From NCBI GenBank assembly GCA_007922305.1, contig ML677328.1, positions 6,656,540-6,720,539 on the forward strand: a stretch of DNA of 64,000 bases. The letters run 5' to 3'. Below are positions 13,355 to 24,435 of the stretch, piece after piece; position 1 is the stretch's first letter; each line of letters starts with the position of its first letter. Origin of the DNA: Dermatemys mawii (lineage: Eukaryota; Chordata; Testudines; Dermatemydidae). The notes beneath the pieces were generated by a model. That model did not search any database and was not told where the DNA came from. It saw only the letters and a program-made list of their open reading frames with translations. The position numbers and the translations under genes were made by a program.

Positions 13355-14032
13355 GGGGTATGGTTACACTTACAAGATTATAGCGCTATAGGTTATAGCG
13401 GTCCCCTTATACAGGAATATGTATAGCGCTATTGTATGTCCACACTCAGATGCTCCTGCGGTATAGCATGGCCACATTTGGGGCACTTAATGCGGCATTA
13501 AGAGCAGCGCATTAGGGCAGGTATCCCAGCATTCTGCTGGGTGCAACGTGCTTTTTAAACGAGGAGGGTGAGGGGGGACGCGTTGTGTGTATGCGGAAGG
13601 AGAGAGACAGTGGTTTTTCCGTTCTTCTGAAAGCCTGTCAGTGAGCCTCCCTTCACAGAAGGCTTTGTTTTCACACAGGCTCCCTCCTTAAACATTTGCA
13701 TTGCTTATCTGCCAAGTTAAGAAAGAAACTCTAAAGAGGTACTTCCGCATTCCTCCAGCCGAGTTCAAAACAAAGGGAAGAGACGTCAATTGCCTTAAAT
13801 GGCTCTAGGCATCTCCAGAGATTACTTGTAGCGCAGTGGGTGTCCACATTCTTGCTGTAGCGCTACAGCAGCTGCGCTACAGCCCTTATTCCCCATGGGG
13901 AGGTGGATTAATAATAGCGCTATAACTCAGCAGTTATAGCGCTATTAGTGCCTTGCCAGTGTGGACGGGGAGTAGGTTATAGCGCTCGTGGGGGCTTTAT
14001 AGCGCTATAAAGTGCCAGTGTAACCATGGCCT
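13355..14032. mobile_element. MITE with AGCGCT-rich arms
   Basis: Left end 'ggggtatggttacactta', right end on the minus strand 'aaggccatggttacactg'; both arms then run into TATAGCGCTATA. AGCGCT occurs seven times (13,382; 13,425; 13,859; 13,916; 13,938; 13,981; 14,001). Interior is GC-rich without a transposase. Target duplication not resolved (CTT or TTA are both possible). Confidence 0.75.
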
Positions 14033-14034
14033 TA

Positions 14035-15545
14035 GAGAGAACTGTAAGGATAGGTAGCATGTTTTCAATGTGGGAGTGACTACGCACTGAGCTATGTGTT
14101 TATACAGTTGAACAAAGTCAGGCCTTCTTTCTTGAATGAACTGAGGTTTTGCCAACCACCATGCTTTTATCACAAGTTCCATGATATATGGTGTTTTTCT
14201 TAAAGCTCCAATACCTGGAGTTGGGTTCTTACAGGAGAATCTCTGTTTTTTATTAAAAAAATTCTAGGTGTAGCCCTTATGCATAGAGAGGCTGAAAAAC
14301 ATGGACACTAAGGGTTCTAAAGCAGAAGGCAAGTAAAAAGGACCCCAAATCTATTGTTTTTATAATCCCATTATTTTAAGCCAGACTCTTGATTGTGGGG
14401 GCCTGACTTGTGTTTTGGGAACTTTGGACTCAGCAATACTGAACCAGCCTCCTAATTGTTTATTAAACATTAAAGGGAGAATAGACTCATATACAGCAAA
14501 AAGAAAGAGAAGCCCACTTCATCAATCTTTCTGATATCCTGCTGAAGGTCCTTTGTACACACGGTGCCCTTGGGGCTCTGCAGATTTTGTGGGGGGATGG
14601 CTTGGGGGAAGGAGAACATGGCCGGAGCCAGGGGATTGCTACTCTACATACCATCCCCCTCTGCCACATCAGCAGAATTTCCCGGGTTAATAACTATAAA
14701 GATCAGTTTTAACTTCTGGCTCTCTCTCTCTTCTCTTTCAATATAGTTTGGAAATGTCACTATTGTCAAAAAGGGGTGGAGGTGGGAGGGAAGGCCTGTG
14801 GAAGTTTCTTATCTGGATATCCTACTAGCTCAATTGCTATCCTGGCCTGACAGGAACAACGTGGTCTGTAAACTTCACCCAACAAGAAATACATCATTGT
14901 ATCAACAGCGCCAGAATGTGCTACCACCACCAAACTGGAAAGACTGTCTGCAAAACACCTTCAAAACAGTGCTTAGAAGCTGTGCCAGGAAAAAATAATC
15001 ATGCGAGCTTAGCTCAAAAACAATGGCTCCCTGAGGAAGCAGCCTGTGCCAGAAGGGACACATGCCAGAGCATCTTAAAGAGTCACCCCAGCCACTCCCA
15101 GAGTGGGCAGCATAAAAAAAAAAAAAAGAGTACCGCCCTCTGCTTGCCTAGCTGCCTTGACCTAAAGATCGTCACTCAAAGCCAGCAAGGCCTAGGAGTA
15201 TAAGGCTCAGGAGAAAGACAACTAATAGACAATGCAGTTATTTTATTTTGCAGCTTTGAGGGACCCTATGTGGCATGAGAAATATTTGTCCTACCTAGTA
15301 ATGTGTACATGGTTTATGGATAGTGCCTGTGGGCAAGAAGCAGACACACGTAAAAGTAGAAGATGAGATGAGCCTTCAGAATCAGCTGCAGCAGAACCCT
15401 CTCCGCCTTACAAAATACATTGCATTAGGGGAATTCTCTTCATGAAGAGAACTCTGTTTTAAGGATGATGTTCAAATTCATTTCCATAAAATTACCATGT
15501 GGAAAGAATGACAGAGCTTCTGTCCATTCCCCACCTATCTCTGGA
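14035..15545. other. No gene seen
   Basis: Non-coding by appearance, with a poly(A) run at 15,114-15,127. Confidence 0.5.
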
Positions 15546-15547
15546 AG

Positions 15548-15647
15548 TTAGGCTCCAGATCCTCAAAGGTATTTAGGCACTGAACTCTCATTGAAATCAG
15601 TGGGAATTAGGCATCTAAATATCTTTGTGTATCTGGGCCTTAATAAC
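15548..15647. repeat. Short palindromic repeat ('aaaggtatttaggc' type)
   Basis: 'agatcctcaaaggtatttag' is mirrored by 'aaatatctttgtgtatctgg' across a centre near 'cattgaaatcagtggg'. A foldback element of about 100 bp. Confidence 0.7.
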
Positions 15648-15649
15648 TG

Positions 15650-18600
15650 GACATGTCTGATATGTGCTTCATGTTAAGAAAGAAATTCACTACATCCTAT
15701 TAGATCAGATGGTAGAACATCTGCATATCCTTTTATTCAACCACTCATTTAGGCTCAAAAAAACCCCAAAAGTATTTGAAACTCCCAATAACTCAGCTCA
15801 AAACTGTCCAAGATTATTCCCTGATTGAGGTCCTTTTCATTAATCCCTCTCTCAGTCTAATTTATAAGAGAAGTTGCAGCCTCTGTGGAGCATTTTAGAA
15901 AAGATTTCAATGTCAGAATTTAAAGGGGAAATTAGTTTGTGATCAGCACATTTTACTGGTTATGGCAGGGATCTTCACCACTTTGAAAATTAAACTATGC
16001 TCGGTATCAAACAGAATCAAGACGCTTCCTTTATATGTTCAGAGTCAACTGATCAGATGACTTGATATAAATTAATTCAGAAACCTCAAGAAGTTTTATC
16101 ACACTTGCATCTTCAAAGAGAATGCTTGGTGTTCAATTCTCTCATTATAGGAGGAGTCACCCTTGACACCTACAATTAAGATTGACTAACACTTTCCATT
16201 ATAGACTCCTGTTTTTGGTTGCTTAGAGATTGATGAAATTTCAACCATTCCATCTGACATTTTCCACACTGCTGTCTGCCCAAAGCTGTTTTTTTTTTTT
16301 TTATTGGTAAGTTTCAGAAAATAGGTTTTTGGCTGTTTCCAAAATGCTGCTAATAGAAAAATAGTTGTGCTGTTAAATCTTTCCAGCTGTTTCTTTGAAG
16401 AGCTTCAGCACTTCCATGCTTTGGAGCAGAAACTTGACATTTGGCAGGGGGGACACCGCAGGGAGGTGTATTTTGCTGTTCCCATTAAAATCCACCCACA
16501 GTTAGCTCAGCTCAGCTCTACATCTCTGAAAACCACCATTTTCATAGGTGGAGTAGAGCTTATTCGCACCTTACTGCTCAAACCTTTGAACAATCCTCAT
16601 CTAGTGATCATGCTCTCAGGCACAGAGATGAAGCACTAACACTAAAATTATTTATAATTTTTAAATAAATTTTTACAAATACTATGTACCAAAATATCAG
16701 ATTCCTCATAATACACAAAGGAAATAAAGAAGGTTAGGCAAAGGGGAAGGGAAGCAACATCTCTCTCTTCAGGGTCAATGTTAATTACAGACCTCTAAAA
16801 AGTCAGCCCAAATTTCTTTGAATTTCCTTTCTGCAGAATGCTAGTTATTTGTTAGCTGTGAGGTCAGCCACATCACTGATGTTACTAGCTAACTAGCCTT
16901 GTTACTAGCTAATCTCCAGGTATCAGGAATATAGCCAAGAATTAAAGGCCAGGAGAAAAGCTCCAATTTAGCATCCAATATCAAATCGGTCCTTGAATCC
17001 ACTTTATACTGGAAATCTTGATGAAGGATCCTTCCCAAAACATATGAGCTCATGTAGCACCAAAGGAATTACATTTTCAACAGCTGTCCGCATTTATGAG
17101 GCCCATAACTAATAGCCTATGTGGGGACCAGAGTACTGGAAAAAGCTTTTGGTGAATAAGTTGTAGGCTCAGGTCTATAGTTGCTTTTTTAAGATTAGAT
17201 ATAATTGTTTTCCTGTGGGTCGCAAATAGTTGTGTATCCAAATTTCTATTCTAAGCAACTTTCAAATGATCAATTTTCAGCCAAGTTTTTGGGCCAGAAA
17301 TTGTAAAAGGATACCCTGGGCTGAGAAAATTCTGGAGGTTTCCTCCAAAATAATTAAAGTTCTGGAGGTCCCAATGCATCTTGTTCAAATAGATTCTTAG
17401 GTAAATGCTTTAACTGGAGATTTTTCCATGGTCTGGAGCCAGGCAAGCTAAATTGTGGCTGAAGATCTACAATGTTTTAAAATTATCATTGTCAATTAGC
17501 TGTGACAGTGTCATAATTCCTCCACATTAATGTTTTGTCACCAATTTTTAGGACAGGATTGCTCCATAGGACCATCTCTCATGGAAGAATGGATGGAAGC
17601 AGAACCTTTGAGTTATATTTGACCAAGCTTGCCTCTCAACCGTTACTGTGAAGCGCTAACACTGTTGATGGGGAGGATGATGCAGCAGCTGCCATTTTGT
17701 CCTTATTTTGACTTTTATATTTGGTGCATTCTCACCAGCTCTGTGACTGGGAGCGATGAGTTTCATTTGAAGGCTAGTTTTAGATGAAAGGAGACCCAAC
17801 AGAAAAAGTACAACTGACTTTTGACATTAACAACAAAAACATGCAAACATAAGCAATAAACAGCAAACTTTTGGAACAAAATTTCTATTTTTGTATCAGA
17901 TTAGAGGATTAAAATTTTTATCTCTGAAATGTTTTACAAGGTGAGATTGTTTTACCTTTAATGGTAAAAGACGATGTTCCCATGCTTGTTCTGTTTGTGT
18001 ACTGTTCGCAAGAATTAGCAGTATGTGTATGTAGAAATTCATTTGCATGTGATTTACATTTTCCATGTAGTATAGAGTTTGTAGCACTAACAAGAAAATG
18101 ACATGAGGGTAACATAGAAACTTTAGAAAATGAGTGACAGAAATGCAGCAGGACCCTTGCATGACTGAGATTTGTGAAAATATGTGACAGATTAAGGAAG
18201 GATGAGCAACACAGCATTAAAATATGCCACTCGTAATTTTTCTGTGCATAATGGTATATTTATGTATAGTACCAGGCTATGAATTATCAGTAAAATATGA
18301 ATCATTGCCAGCTTCTGTTTGACCACATATGAGGGAATCTGCAGATTCAGCTGCTGCACTCCCATGTCTGACTTCACCCCGTAGTTTAACTGCCCCATGT
18401 ATTTGAAGTGTTAAAGAGACACTATCAACTTAAAGTTTGATTAATTAACACCCCCTGCCACCCACATGCTCCACAGTTAAAAGAATTTTCATATTCTACA
18501 CCTATATATTCCTGCTAGATTTTAGGGTGTTACAATCAGTTTTCTTATTTTTTAAAAAAGGTTCTCTCTCCTCTGTGTGAAAGCATACCACAAACAGAGG

Positions 18601-20210
18601 AACTAATTATTTATACAGGAGAAACTATGAAACTGGTTGTGCAAAAAGTGCTGGCAAATGCATAAATAAACAGAAAGGGAGAAAAAAGTCTATTTCTCAC
18701 TTGCAGTTACATGTCACTAGTAACAACAGTATGTAAACAGTTTTCTGGCAGTAGTCTTTGAAGGGTTTTTTTATGTTGGTATCACTTGATATAATCCCTG
18801 ATCAGTGCCCTATCTGAATCAGTGGGAAAAATACTTCAGCATTCAAAGAATTTAAATAAGGACTTATTTCTTATTCCAAACCTTTATTTTAACATTGTTT
18901 TAAACTAGAAGAGGTTGAAGTTTACCTTCTGCAGCCTATTGATTCATGGGAAAAGGAAATGTTTAACAGAACTTCAGTCAAAATGTTACATTACATATAG
19001 AGCCATTGGCAAAAATGCATGCATGATACATTTGTTTTAAACAGAGAAGTCACAGAAACAAACAATTGCTAATTAATTGCTAGTAAGATTCAGGACTAAG
19101 GTCAAAGTCTTTTGTCAAAGTTATTAATGGGTTTTGGTCAGACTCCTCAAACTTGAGTGTCTGTACTTGAAGAACTCAATAGAAGTAGTCTGATTTTCAG
19201 ACATGCTGAGAAACCAGCTGTCACAGAAATCAATGGGAGCGCTGGATGTTCAGCACCCCTGAAAATAAGGCTACTCTTATTGAAATGTCTAACTTTAGAT
19301 GCCAAGGCCTTAGCTTCTCACAAACTTCAGCATGTATCTAATGAGTGCATGTGAGGGGTCCCATCCACGTCAAAGCATCTCCTCATATAAGTAAAATTAA
19401 CAAGTGTAGCTGTGTGTGTGTGTGCGGGGGGAATTGGAACCCAAGTTTGAAAAGTTTGTCCCTTTCACTTTAACATGCGCTCTCTCCAGTCATTCCTTAA
19501 AAAACCCCAAAAAAGCAAAAACAAAAACCCACACAACTCAACTAAACATGGTTAGGACTTCTATCCTTAATCCATTGTAGGAACTAATACATACCTTCTC
19601 TGAAAATGGGAGACTGAGTCAATACTGTACATTTGTACATTGCTCTTACTCCAAAAGTGCAAACAGAGAGTACACAAAAGCATTCTTCTGAATTATTTTA
19701 AGCAACCTAAGACATAGTTACGCTGAAAGATACTCCTGAAATATTACATAGTGATGTCAAAAGATCTGATACTTCGTACAAATTTATAGCTATGTTTTAT
19801 GACTCCATTAATGCTAACTCATTTTGGGCCCTGTCCAGGTTCCACAAAAGTCAGTAGTAATCTTGGCCCTGATTTCAGTTGTCACAGGATTAGGCCTTAA
19901 AGGAACTGAAAAAGTGTTCTCTTAGACTAAGAGGTGCTTGTTAAAACTATTCACATAGATGTTTACATTTGTATTATAGGGGATCACTGGTACCCAAACA
20001 TTCACTTTACAGTTCATAATGCTGCAAGCCTATTAGGTTCTAAGAATACTACTCTCAATGTTTTCTGAGACATATTACTGTTGCTGACATATATGCAAAA
20101 AAGTATTTTGAAATCACTTTCTGAGCTAGCAGCAGAAGGCAATATGATGCATGAAGTTTAAGAATCATTTTATTATTGCTTTACATCTCAATTTCTTTAT
20201 CTTGATGAAA
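15650..20210. other. No gene seen
   Basis: AT-rich gene-free stretch. The 90-codon frame at 16,367-16,639 sits in sequence that resembles an old dispersed repeat but I could not identify it. Confidence 0.5.
19411..19428. repeat. (TG)n microsatellite
   Basis: Short run of tg ending in cgggggg. Confidence 0.9.
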
Positions 20211-20212
20211 AC

Positions 20213-20297
20213 AATGGGCCACATTCTGCTCTCAGTCATATTAGTTCAAATCTGGCACAACATCACTGAATCCTGAGAGCAGAATCTGGCCTCACTC
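20213..20297. repeat. Short palindromic repeat
   Basis: 'gggccacattctgctctcag' is the near reverse complement of 'ctgagagcagaatctggcc'; lies 54 bp left of the CACTG transposon. Confidence 0.75.
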
Positions 20298-20350
20298 ATG
20301 TTTTTAAACTTTGTAACACTGAATGCATTGGTTATTGTTATGGTCAGTAA

Positions 20351-20477
20351 CACTGGTCTACAATTTTTTAGAAGTTGTCTGCTTCAGAGATAAAATGTGA
20401 TATTTATTATGTATTTTGATGTGCTGAATTCAAATATGACAATTAAAACAACTGATTGGCTCCTGTTTCTAAGATAT
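20351..20477 (+). repeat. Left terminal inverted repeat of the CACTG transposon
   Basis: Begins CACTGGTCTACA directly after a TAA. It aligns with gaps to the reverse complement of 22,781-22,897. Contains AATAAA on the minus strand at 20,403-20,408, which could serve as the poly(A) signal of the transposase transcript. Confidence 0.78.
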
Positions 20478-20695
20478 TTAAGTTTTTACATTTTATGTCG
20501 ATGTATATTGTGTAGATAGTAGAGTTTTAATCATAAATTGTAAACCTAGGTCTTTTCATGTGTTTATGGTTGCTTTACATGATAATATTTAATCTGTCCT
20601 GTTTATGTAACACTTTAAAAATCAGCAAAAGGGTTATATAAATAAAATGTATTATGAAACAAAAGGCAAAAAACTATTATGTACATAGCTTAGTC

Positions 20696-22387
20696 CTATT
20701 CAGTGTCTACTCGGCGCTTCTTGGCTTGTCTCTTGTATTCATTAAATGGAGCATCTCTTGTCACTGTCCAGCAATAGTCTGCAAGCATTGATGGGCTCCA
20801 TTTGCCCTGATAGCGCTTCTCCATTGTTGCAATGTCCTGGTGAAATCGCTGGCTGTGCTCGTCGCTCACTGCTCCGCAGTTCGGTGGGAAAAAATCTAGA
20901 TGAGAGTGCAAAAAATGTATCTTTAGTGACATGTTGCAAGCAAGGCTTTTGTATGTCTTGAGAAGGTTTTCCACCAACAACCTGTAGTTGTCTGCCTTGT
21001 TGTTTCCGAGAAAATGTATTGCCACTGACTGGAAGACTTTCCATGCCGTCTTTTCCTTGCCACGCAGTGCATAGTCAAATGCATCATCTCGAAGAAGTTC
21101 ACGAATCTGAGGACCAAAAAAGACACTTTCCTTTATCTTAGCTTCACTTAACCTTGGAAATTTTTCATGGAGGTACCTGAAAGCTGCTTGTGTTTTGTCA
21201 ATGGCCTTGACAAAGTTCTTCATCAGACCCAGCTTGATGTGTAAGGGTGGTAACAAAATCTTCCCTGATTCAACAAGTGGTGCATGCTGAACACTTTTCC
21301 TCCCAGGCTCCAATGACTGTTGGAGTGGCCAATCTTTCTTGATGTAGTGGGAATCTCTTGCACAACTATCCCATTCGCAGAGAAAACAGCAGTACTTTGT
21401 GTATCCAGTCTGCAGACCAAGCAAGAGAGCAACAACTTTCAAATCGCCACAGAGCTGCCACTGATGTTGGTCATAGTTTATGCACCTCAAAAGTTGTTTC
21501 ATGTTGTCATAGGTTTCCTTCATATGGACTGCATGACCAACTGGAATTGATGGCAAAACATTGCCATTGTGCAGCAAAACAGCTTTAAGACTCGTCTTCG
21601 ATGAATCAATGAAGAGTCTCCACTCATCTGGATCGTGAACGATGTTGAGGGCTGCCATCACACCATCGATGTTGTTGCTGGCTACAAGATCACCTTCCAT
21701 GAAGAAGAATGGGACAAGATCCTTTTGACGGTCATGGAACATGGAAACCCTAACATCACCTGCCAGGAGATTCCACTGCTGTAGTCTGGAGCCCAACAGC
21801 TCTGCCTTACTCTTGGTTAGTTCCAAATCCCTGACAAGGTCATTCAGTTCAGCTTGTGTTATGAGGTGTGGTTCAGAGGAGAAGGATGGGAGAAAATGTG
21901 GGTCCTGTGACATTGATGGTTCAGGACCAGAAGTTTCATCCTCTTCCTCTTCCTCGTCTGACTCAAGTGACAATGATTCTGGTGCATCAGGAACCGGCAG
22001 CCCTTCTCCATGGGGTATTGGGTGTATAGCTGATGGAATGTTTGGATAATGCACAGTCCACTTTTTCTTCGACACACCTTTCCCAACTGGAGGCACCATG
22101 CAGAAGTAACAATTGCTGGTATGATCTGTTGGCTCTCTCCAAATCATTGGCACTGCAAGAGGCATAGATTTCCTTTTCCTGTTCAACCACTGGCGAAGAT
22201 TTGTTGCACAAGCGTTGCAGCATATGTATGGGGCCCACCTCTTGTCCTGATCTCCAATTTTGCAGCCAAAATAAAGGTGATAGGCTTTCTTAACCATAGT
22301 GGTTATACTGCACTTTTGTGATGCAAAAGTCACTTCACCACAAACATAGCAGAAGTTATCTGCACTGTTCACACAAGTATGCGGCAT
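20696..22387 (-). CDS. Putative transposase-like protein, 563 aa, intact single exon
   Basis: A continuous ORF from ATG (22,385-22,387) to stop (20,696). The N-terminus is Cys-rich (C13, C16, C26, C42, C56, C57, C60, with H37), looking like one or two zinc-binding modules, followed by a second CxxC (C93, C96), then an acidic linker (residues 143-151) and a helical stretch. The C-terminal two thirds carry FIDSSK with D261, CGDLKVVALLLGLQ with D315, CxxC at 334/337, LHIK with H383, and SDEH near E510-H511 and H516. A D...D...CxxC...H...E order is what RNase H-fold DDE transposases with a zinc insertion show, so I infer a transposase; the catalytic roles are not proven. It ends with a basic KRQAKKRR (552-559), a possible nuclear signal. 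I recall near-identical proteins, annotated only as uncharacterized, in turtles, arthropods and Hydra. A domesticated gene is the alternative, but the flanking terminal repeats favour a mobile element. Confidence 0.85.
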   Translation of the reverse strand: MPHTCVNSADNFCYVCGEVTFASQKCSITTMVKKAYHLYFGCKIGDQDKRWAPYICCNACATNLRQWLNRKRKSMPLAVPMIWREPTDHTSNCYFCMVPPVGKGVSKKKWTVHYPNIPSAIHPIPHGEGLPVPDAPESLSLESDEEEEEDETSGPEPSMSQDPHFLPSFSSEPHLITQAELNDLVRDLELTKSKAELLGSRLQQWNLLAGDVRVSMFHDRQKDLVPFFFMEGDLVASNNIDGVMAALNIVHDPDEWRLFIDSSKTSLKAVLLHNGNVLPSIPVGHAVHMKETYDNMKQLLRCINYDQHQWQLCGDLKVVALLLGLQTGYTKYCCFLCEWDSCARDSHYIKKDWPLQQSLEPGRKSVQHAPLVESGKILLPPLHIKLGLMKNFVKAIDKTQAAFRYLHEKFPRLSEAKIKESVFFGPQIRELLRDDAFDYALRGKEKTAWKVFQSVAIHFLGNNKADNYRLLVENLLKTYKSLACNMSLKIHFLHSHLDFFPPNCGAVSDEHSQRFHQDIATMEKRYQGKWSPSMLADYCWTVTRDAPFNEYKRQAKKRRVDTE

Positions 22388-22524
22388 CTCTGCTCACTTT
22401 GGCTAAACAGAAATGTATCCCTTTGCAAAATCAAACACTGACAAATAAGAGAGCACGACACTGTATGATTTCTAGAGCTGATATAGGGCAATTTGTTCAG
22501 CAGAGTGATGTAAGCTTCGTTATG

Positions 22525-22605
22525 ATTGCATCATCCATGACTTCTAGGAATAACATGATGCAATTCATATCATGTATGATGCAATACCAGCTTCGGATTG
22601 CATCA
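22525..22605. promoter_or_regulatory. Cluster of four TGATGCAAT (ATF4/CHOP-type) motifs upstream of the transposase
   Basis: Exact 9-mers at 22,525-22,533 (ATTGCATCA), 22,556-22,564 (TGATGCAAT), 22,577-22,585 (TGATGCAAT) and 22,597-22,605 (ATTGCATCA), in an alternating orientation, 138-218 bp upstream of the transposase ATG. A fifth, imperfect TGATGTAAG is at 22,505-22,513. ATTGCATCA is the amino-acid-response element known from the CHOP promoter, bound by C/EBP-ATF heterodimers. They could instead be transposase-binding subterminal repeats, but I saw no copies near the opposite end of the element. Confidence 0.5.
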
Positions 22606-22717
22606 TTCATTGTTTTGCCTAAAAAGCAAGTACTGTCCAAACCCAGTCATAGATTTATTCACAGATCCAGTCAAAGATGTATTTTAGTCATTTCTGGTTT
22701 AAATTGAGATCCCTTCC

Positions 22718-22725
22718 CTTTATAA
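22718..22725 (-). promoter_or_regulatory. TATA-like box of the transposon
   Basis: TTATAAAG on the minus strand about 330 bp upstream of the transposase ATG. If used, the TGATGCAAT cluster would lie in the 5' leader, downstream of the start site. Weak evidence from sequence alone. Confidence 0.25.
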
Positions 22726-22780
22726 CTCACTTATCCTCCACCATTCTCATGTCAAGGGTCATATATACTGACCCAATAGC

Positions 22781-22897
22781 ATATCTTGAAAACTAGAGCC
22801 AATCAACATTTTTAAGCATCATTTTCATTCTCAGTGACCCAGAATTAGTAAAGTTTGACTACATTTATTTCAGAAGCATTTTGGCTGTAGAGCAGTG
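22781..22897 (-). repeat. Right terminal inverted repeat of the CACTG transposon
   Basis: Read inward on the minus strand it begins CACTGCTCTACA and shares GCTTCTGA-like, TGATTGGCTC and AAGATAT blocks with the left end. It is followed outside by TAA. It lies upstream of the transposase start and may contribute to its promoter. Confidence 0.78.
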
Positions 22898-22900
22898 TAA

Positions 22901-24295
22901 TCAAAACACTAAGGGGTGGGAGAGATGGGGCATGTAAACCCAAGGAGGAATGTGAGTCAGTGAAGATACTTCCAAAACCTGTTGAATGGAGACACGGGAT
23001 AGAAATAACGGAAGCTATTAAATACTGAAGGAGAGAAAGTTATTGATTGCATAGATGATGCTAAGAAAATCAACAGGCATAGTCAAATCGTTTCAGGAAA
23101 CGAACTAGAGAAAATACAAGGGCAAACCCAGGACAGGATTAAAACTGTTCCCCACTTCCACATACACTGCAGTTCATTGGTATTTATATTACACCTTTAT
23201 GCCCCAAACCTCAGGCCCTCCATCCTAGTATTAGGTAGATAGCATTCCCAATGAAGGAATGTGTTTTCCCCCAGTCCCAGAGATTGTTTTGTACCTACTT
23301 CTGACTGCCCTGGTTCCTGGAAGGAGAAATGGCCTGCTGGATTGGTGTAATTGTGGACACATAAGTCCTAGCTCCTTTCCTCTCCCATATTTCCTGCTCC
23401 AGAACTCCCTCACATAGAATTCTGCTCCTGGGTATGCAGAGAATGTGGACACTCTACAAAGGTTTCAGCAGCCTGCCTCCTCATGCAGTAGAACTGCACT
23501 GGTTGTGCTGTGTCTAGGTCCCTCCTGCCACCCAATGTTATCACCAGGAATTGCACATGTGTAATTGAAGCGGGAATTTGGCTCTAACATGCCTGCATGT
23601 AAGAGAATGAACTGGGTGGGAAAACAAAGTTGCTGACAGGCACTGGATAGATAGGTGACAAGACAATCATAATGGACAACATGAAGCCATAAGAAAAATG
23701 CTTGGAGGGCTAAAGAGAGAATGTGAGAAGTGTGGATACTACAGATTGGTGTCCCAAAACCTTAAATGATTAGACCTTTTTGGCCTTGCCCTCTTCCCTC
23801 TCACTCATTTTAGCAAACTACCAGGTTCTTTGTCCCGGTATCAGCTCCCAGAAAACTTCATAGTTTTCAGCTCAACTGGCTGGAAATCTTCAGTTCCTGG
23901 GGTGAACCGTGGACTTTTCTGTAGTGGTGATGCACCAGCCAGTTCAGTGGAATATGTGGTGTGTCTGAACTGCAGTTATGATGGAAGCAAAACGTCTTTT
24001 CAGGGATGGCATTGAAGAGAAAGTTACTGTAGGGAATGGATCACCTTCAGAGACAGACAGCACCCACAACAGTGTGTATCTCTAAGCAGTTTTTTGGTTG
24101 AAGGGAGACTCTAGAATGACCACTAGAAAGTGCTGGCTCCAAGTGAGTGGAACTGGAGAAAGAGTCATGGTCATGGGCACTTCAAATGTACTTCCTAACA
24201 AATTACCATGAACATCAACATTAATTATTGTAGTGTTAGTTTAAAGCATCCTCAGGAGGTTATTTTCTAATGATAACTTGTAAAAACAGTTTCCA
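22901..24295. other. No gene seen
   Basis: Sequence between the transposon and a MIR remnant; no coding signal. Confidence 0.5.
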
Positions 24296-24299
24296 AGTT

Positions 24300-24435
24300 T
24301 GTTTAGATTGTAACCTGTGCAGGGCAAGGACTGTCTATTAATGTGTGTTTGTATAGTGCCTAGAACTATGAGGCCCTGATTCTTGCACATTGGGGCATCC
24401 TGACACCATTGTAATACAAGTAATAATTAATAGTA
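24300..24435 (+). repeat. MIR/CORE-SINE 3' remnant
   Basis: 'tgcagggcaaggactgtc', 'gtatagtgcctagaac' and 'attgtaatacaagtaataa' in the usual order. Confidence 0.65.

Larger units (their letters stand above)
20351..22897 (-). mobile_element. Complete DNA transposon with CACTG termini and TAA target duplication
   Basis: The two ends are imperfect inverted repeats. The left end (20,351-20,477) starts CACTGGTCTACA and the right end, read on the minus strand (22,897-22,781), starts CACTGCTCTACA. Further in, both arms share GCTTC, then TGATTGGCTC (20,453-20,462 and 22,796-22,805) and AAGATAT (20,471-20,477 and 22,781-22,787) at similar offsets. Immediately outside, TAA is present on both sides (20,348-20,350 and 22,898-22,900), as a 3 bp target duplication. 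The interior holds one long intact ORF. CACT(A/G) ends with a 3 bp duplication suggest the CACTA/Mirage/Chapaev (CMC) superfamily; PIF/Harbinger-like elements also duplicate TWA but usually do not begin with CACTG. Superfamily assignment is inference. Confidence 0.82.

Noticed and set aside
16367..16639. 90-codon ORF (plus) with plausible-looking translation
   Set aside because: No match to a family I know, no splice signals in frame, and the DNA resembles an old repeat.
20696..22387. Reading the 563-aa ORF as an ordinary host gene
   Set aside because: Terminal inverted repeats and TAA duplications flank it, so a mobile element explains it better, although domestication is not excluded.
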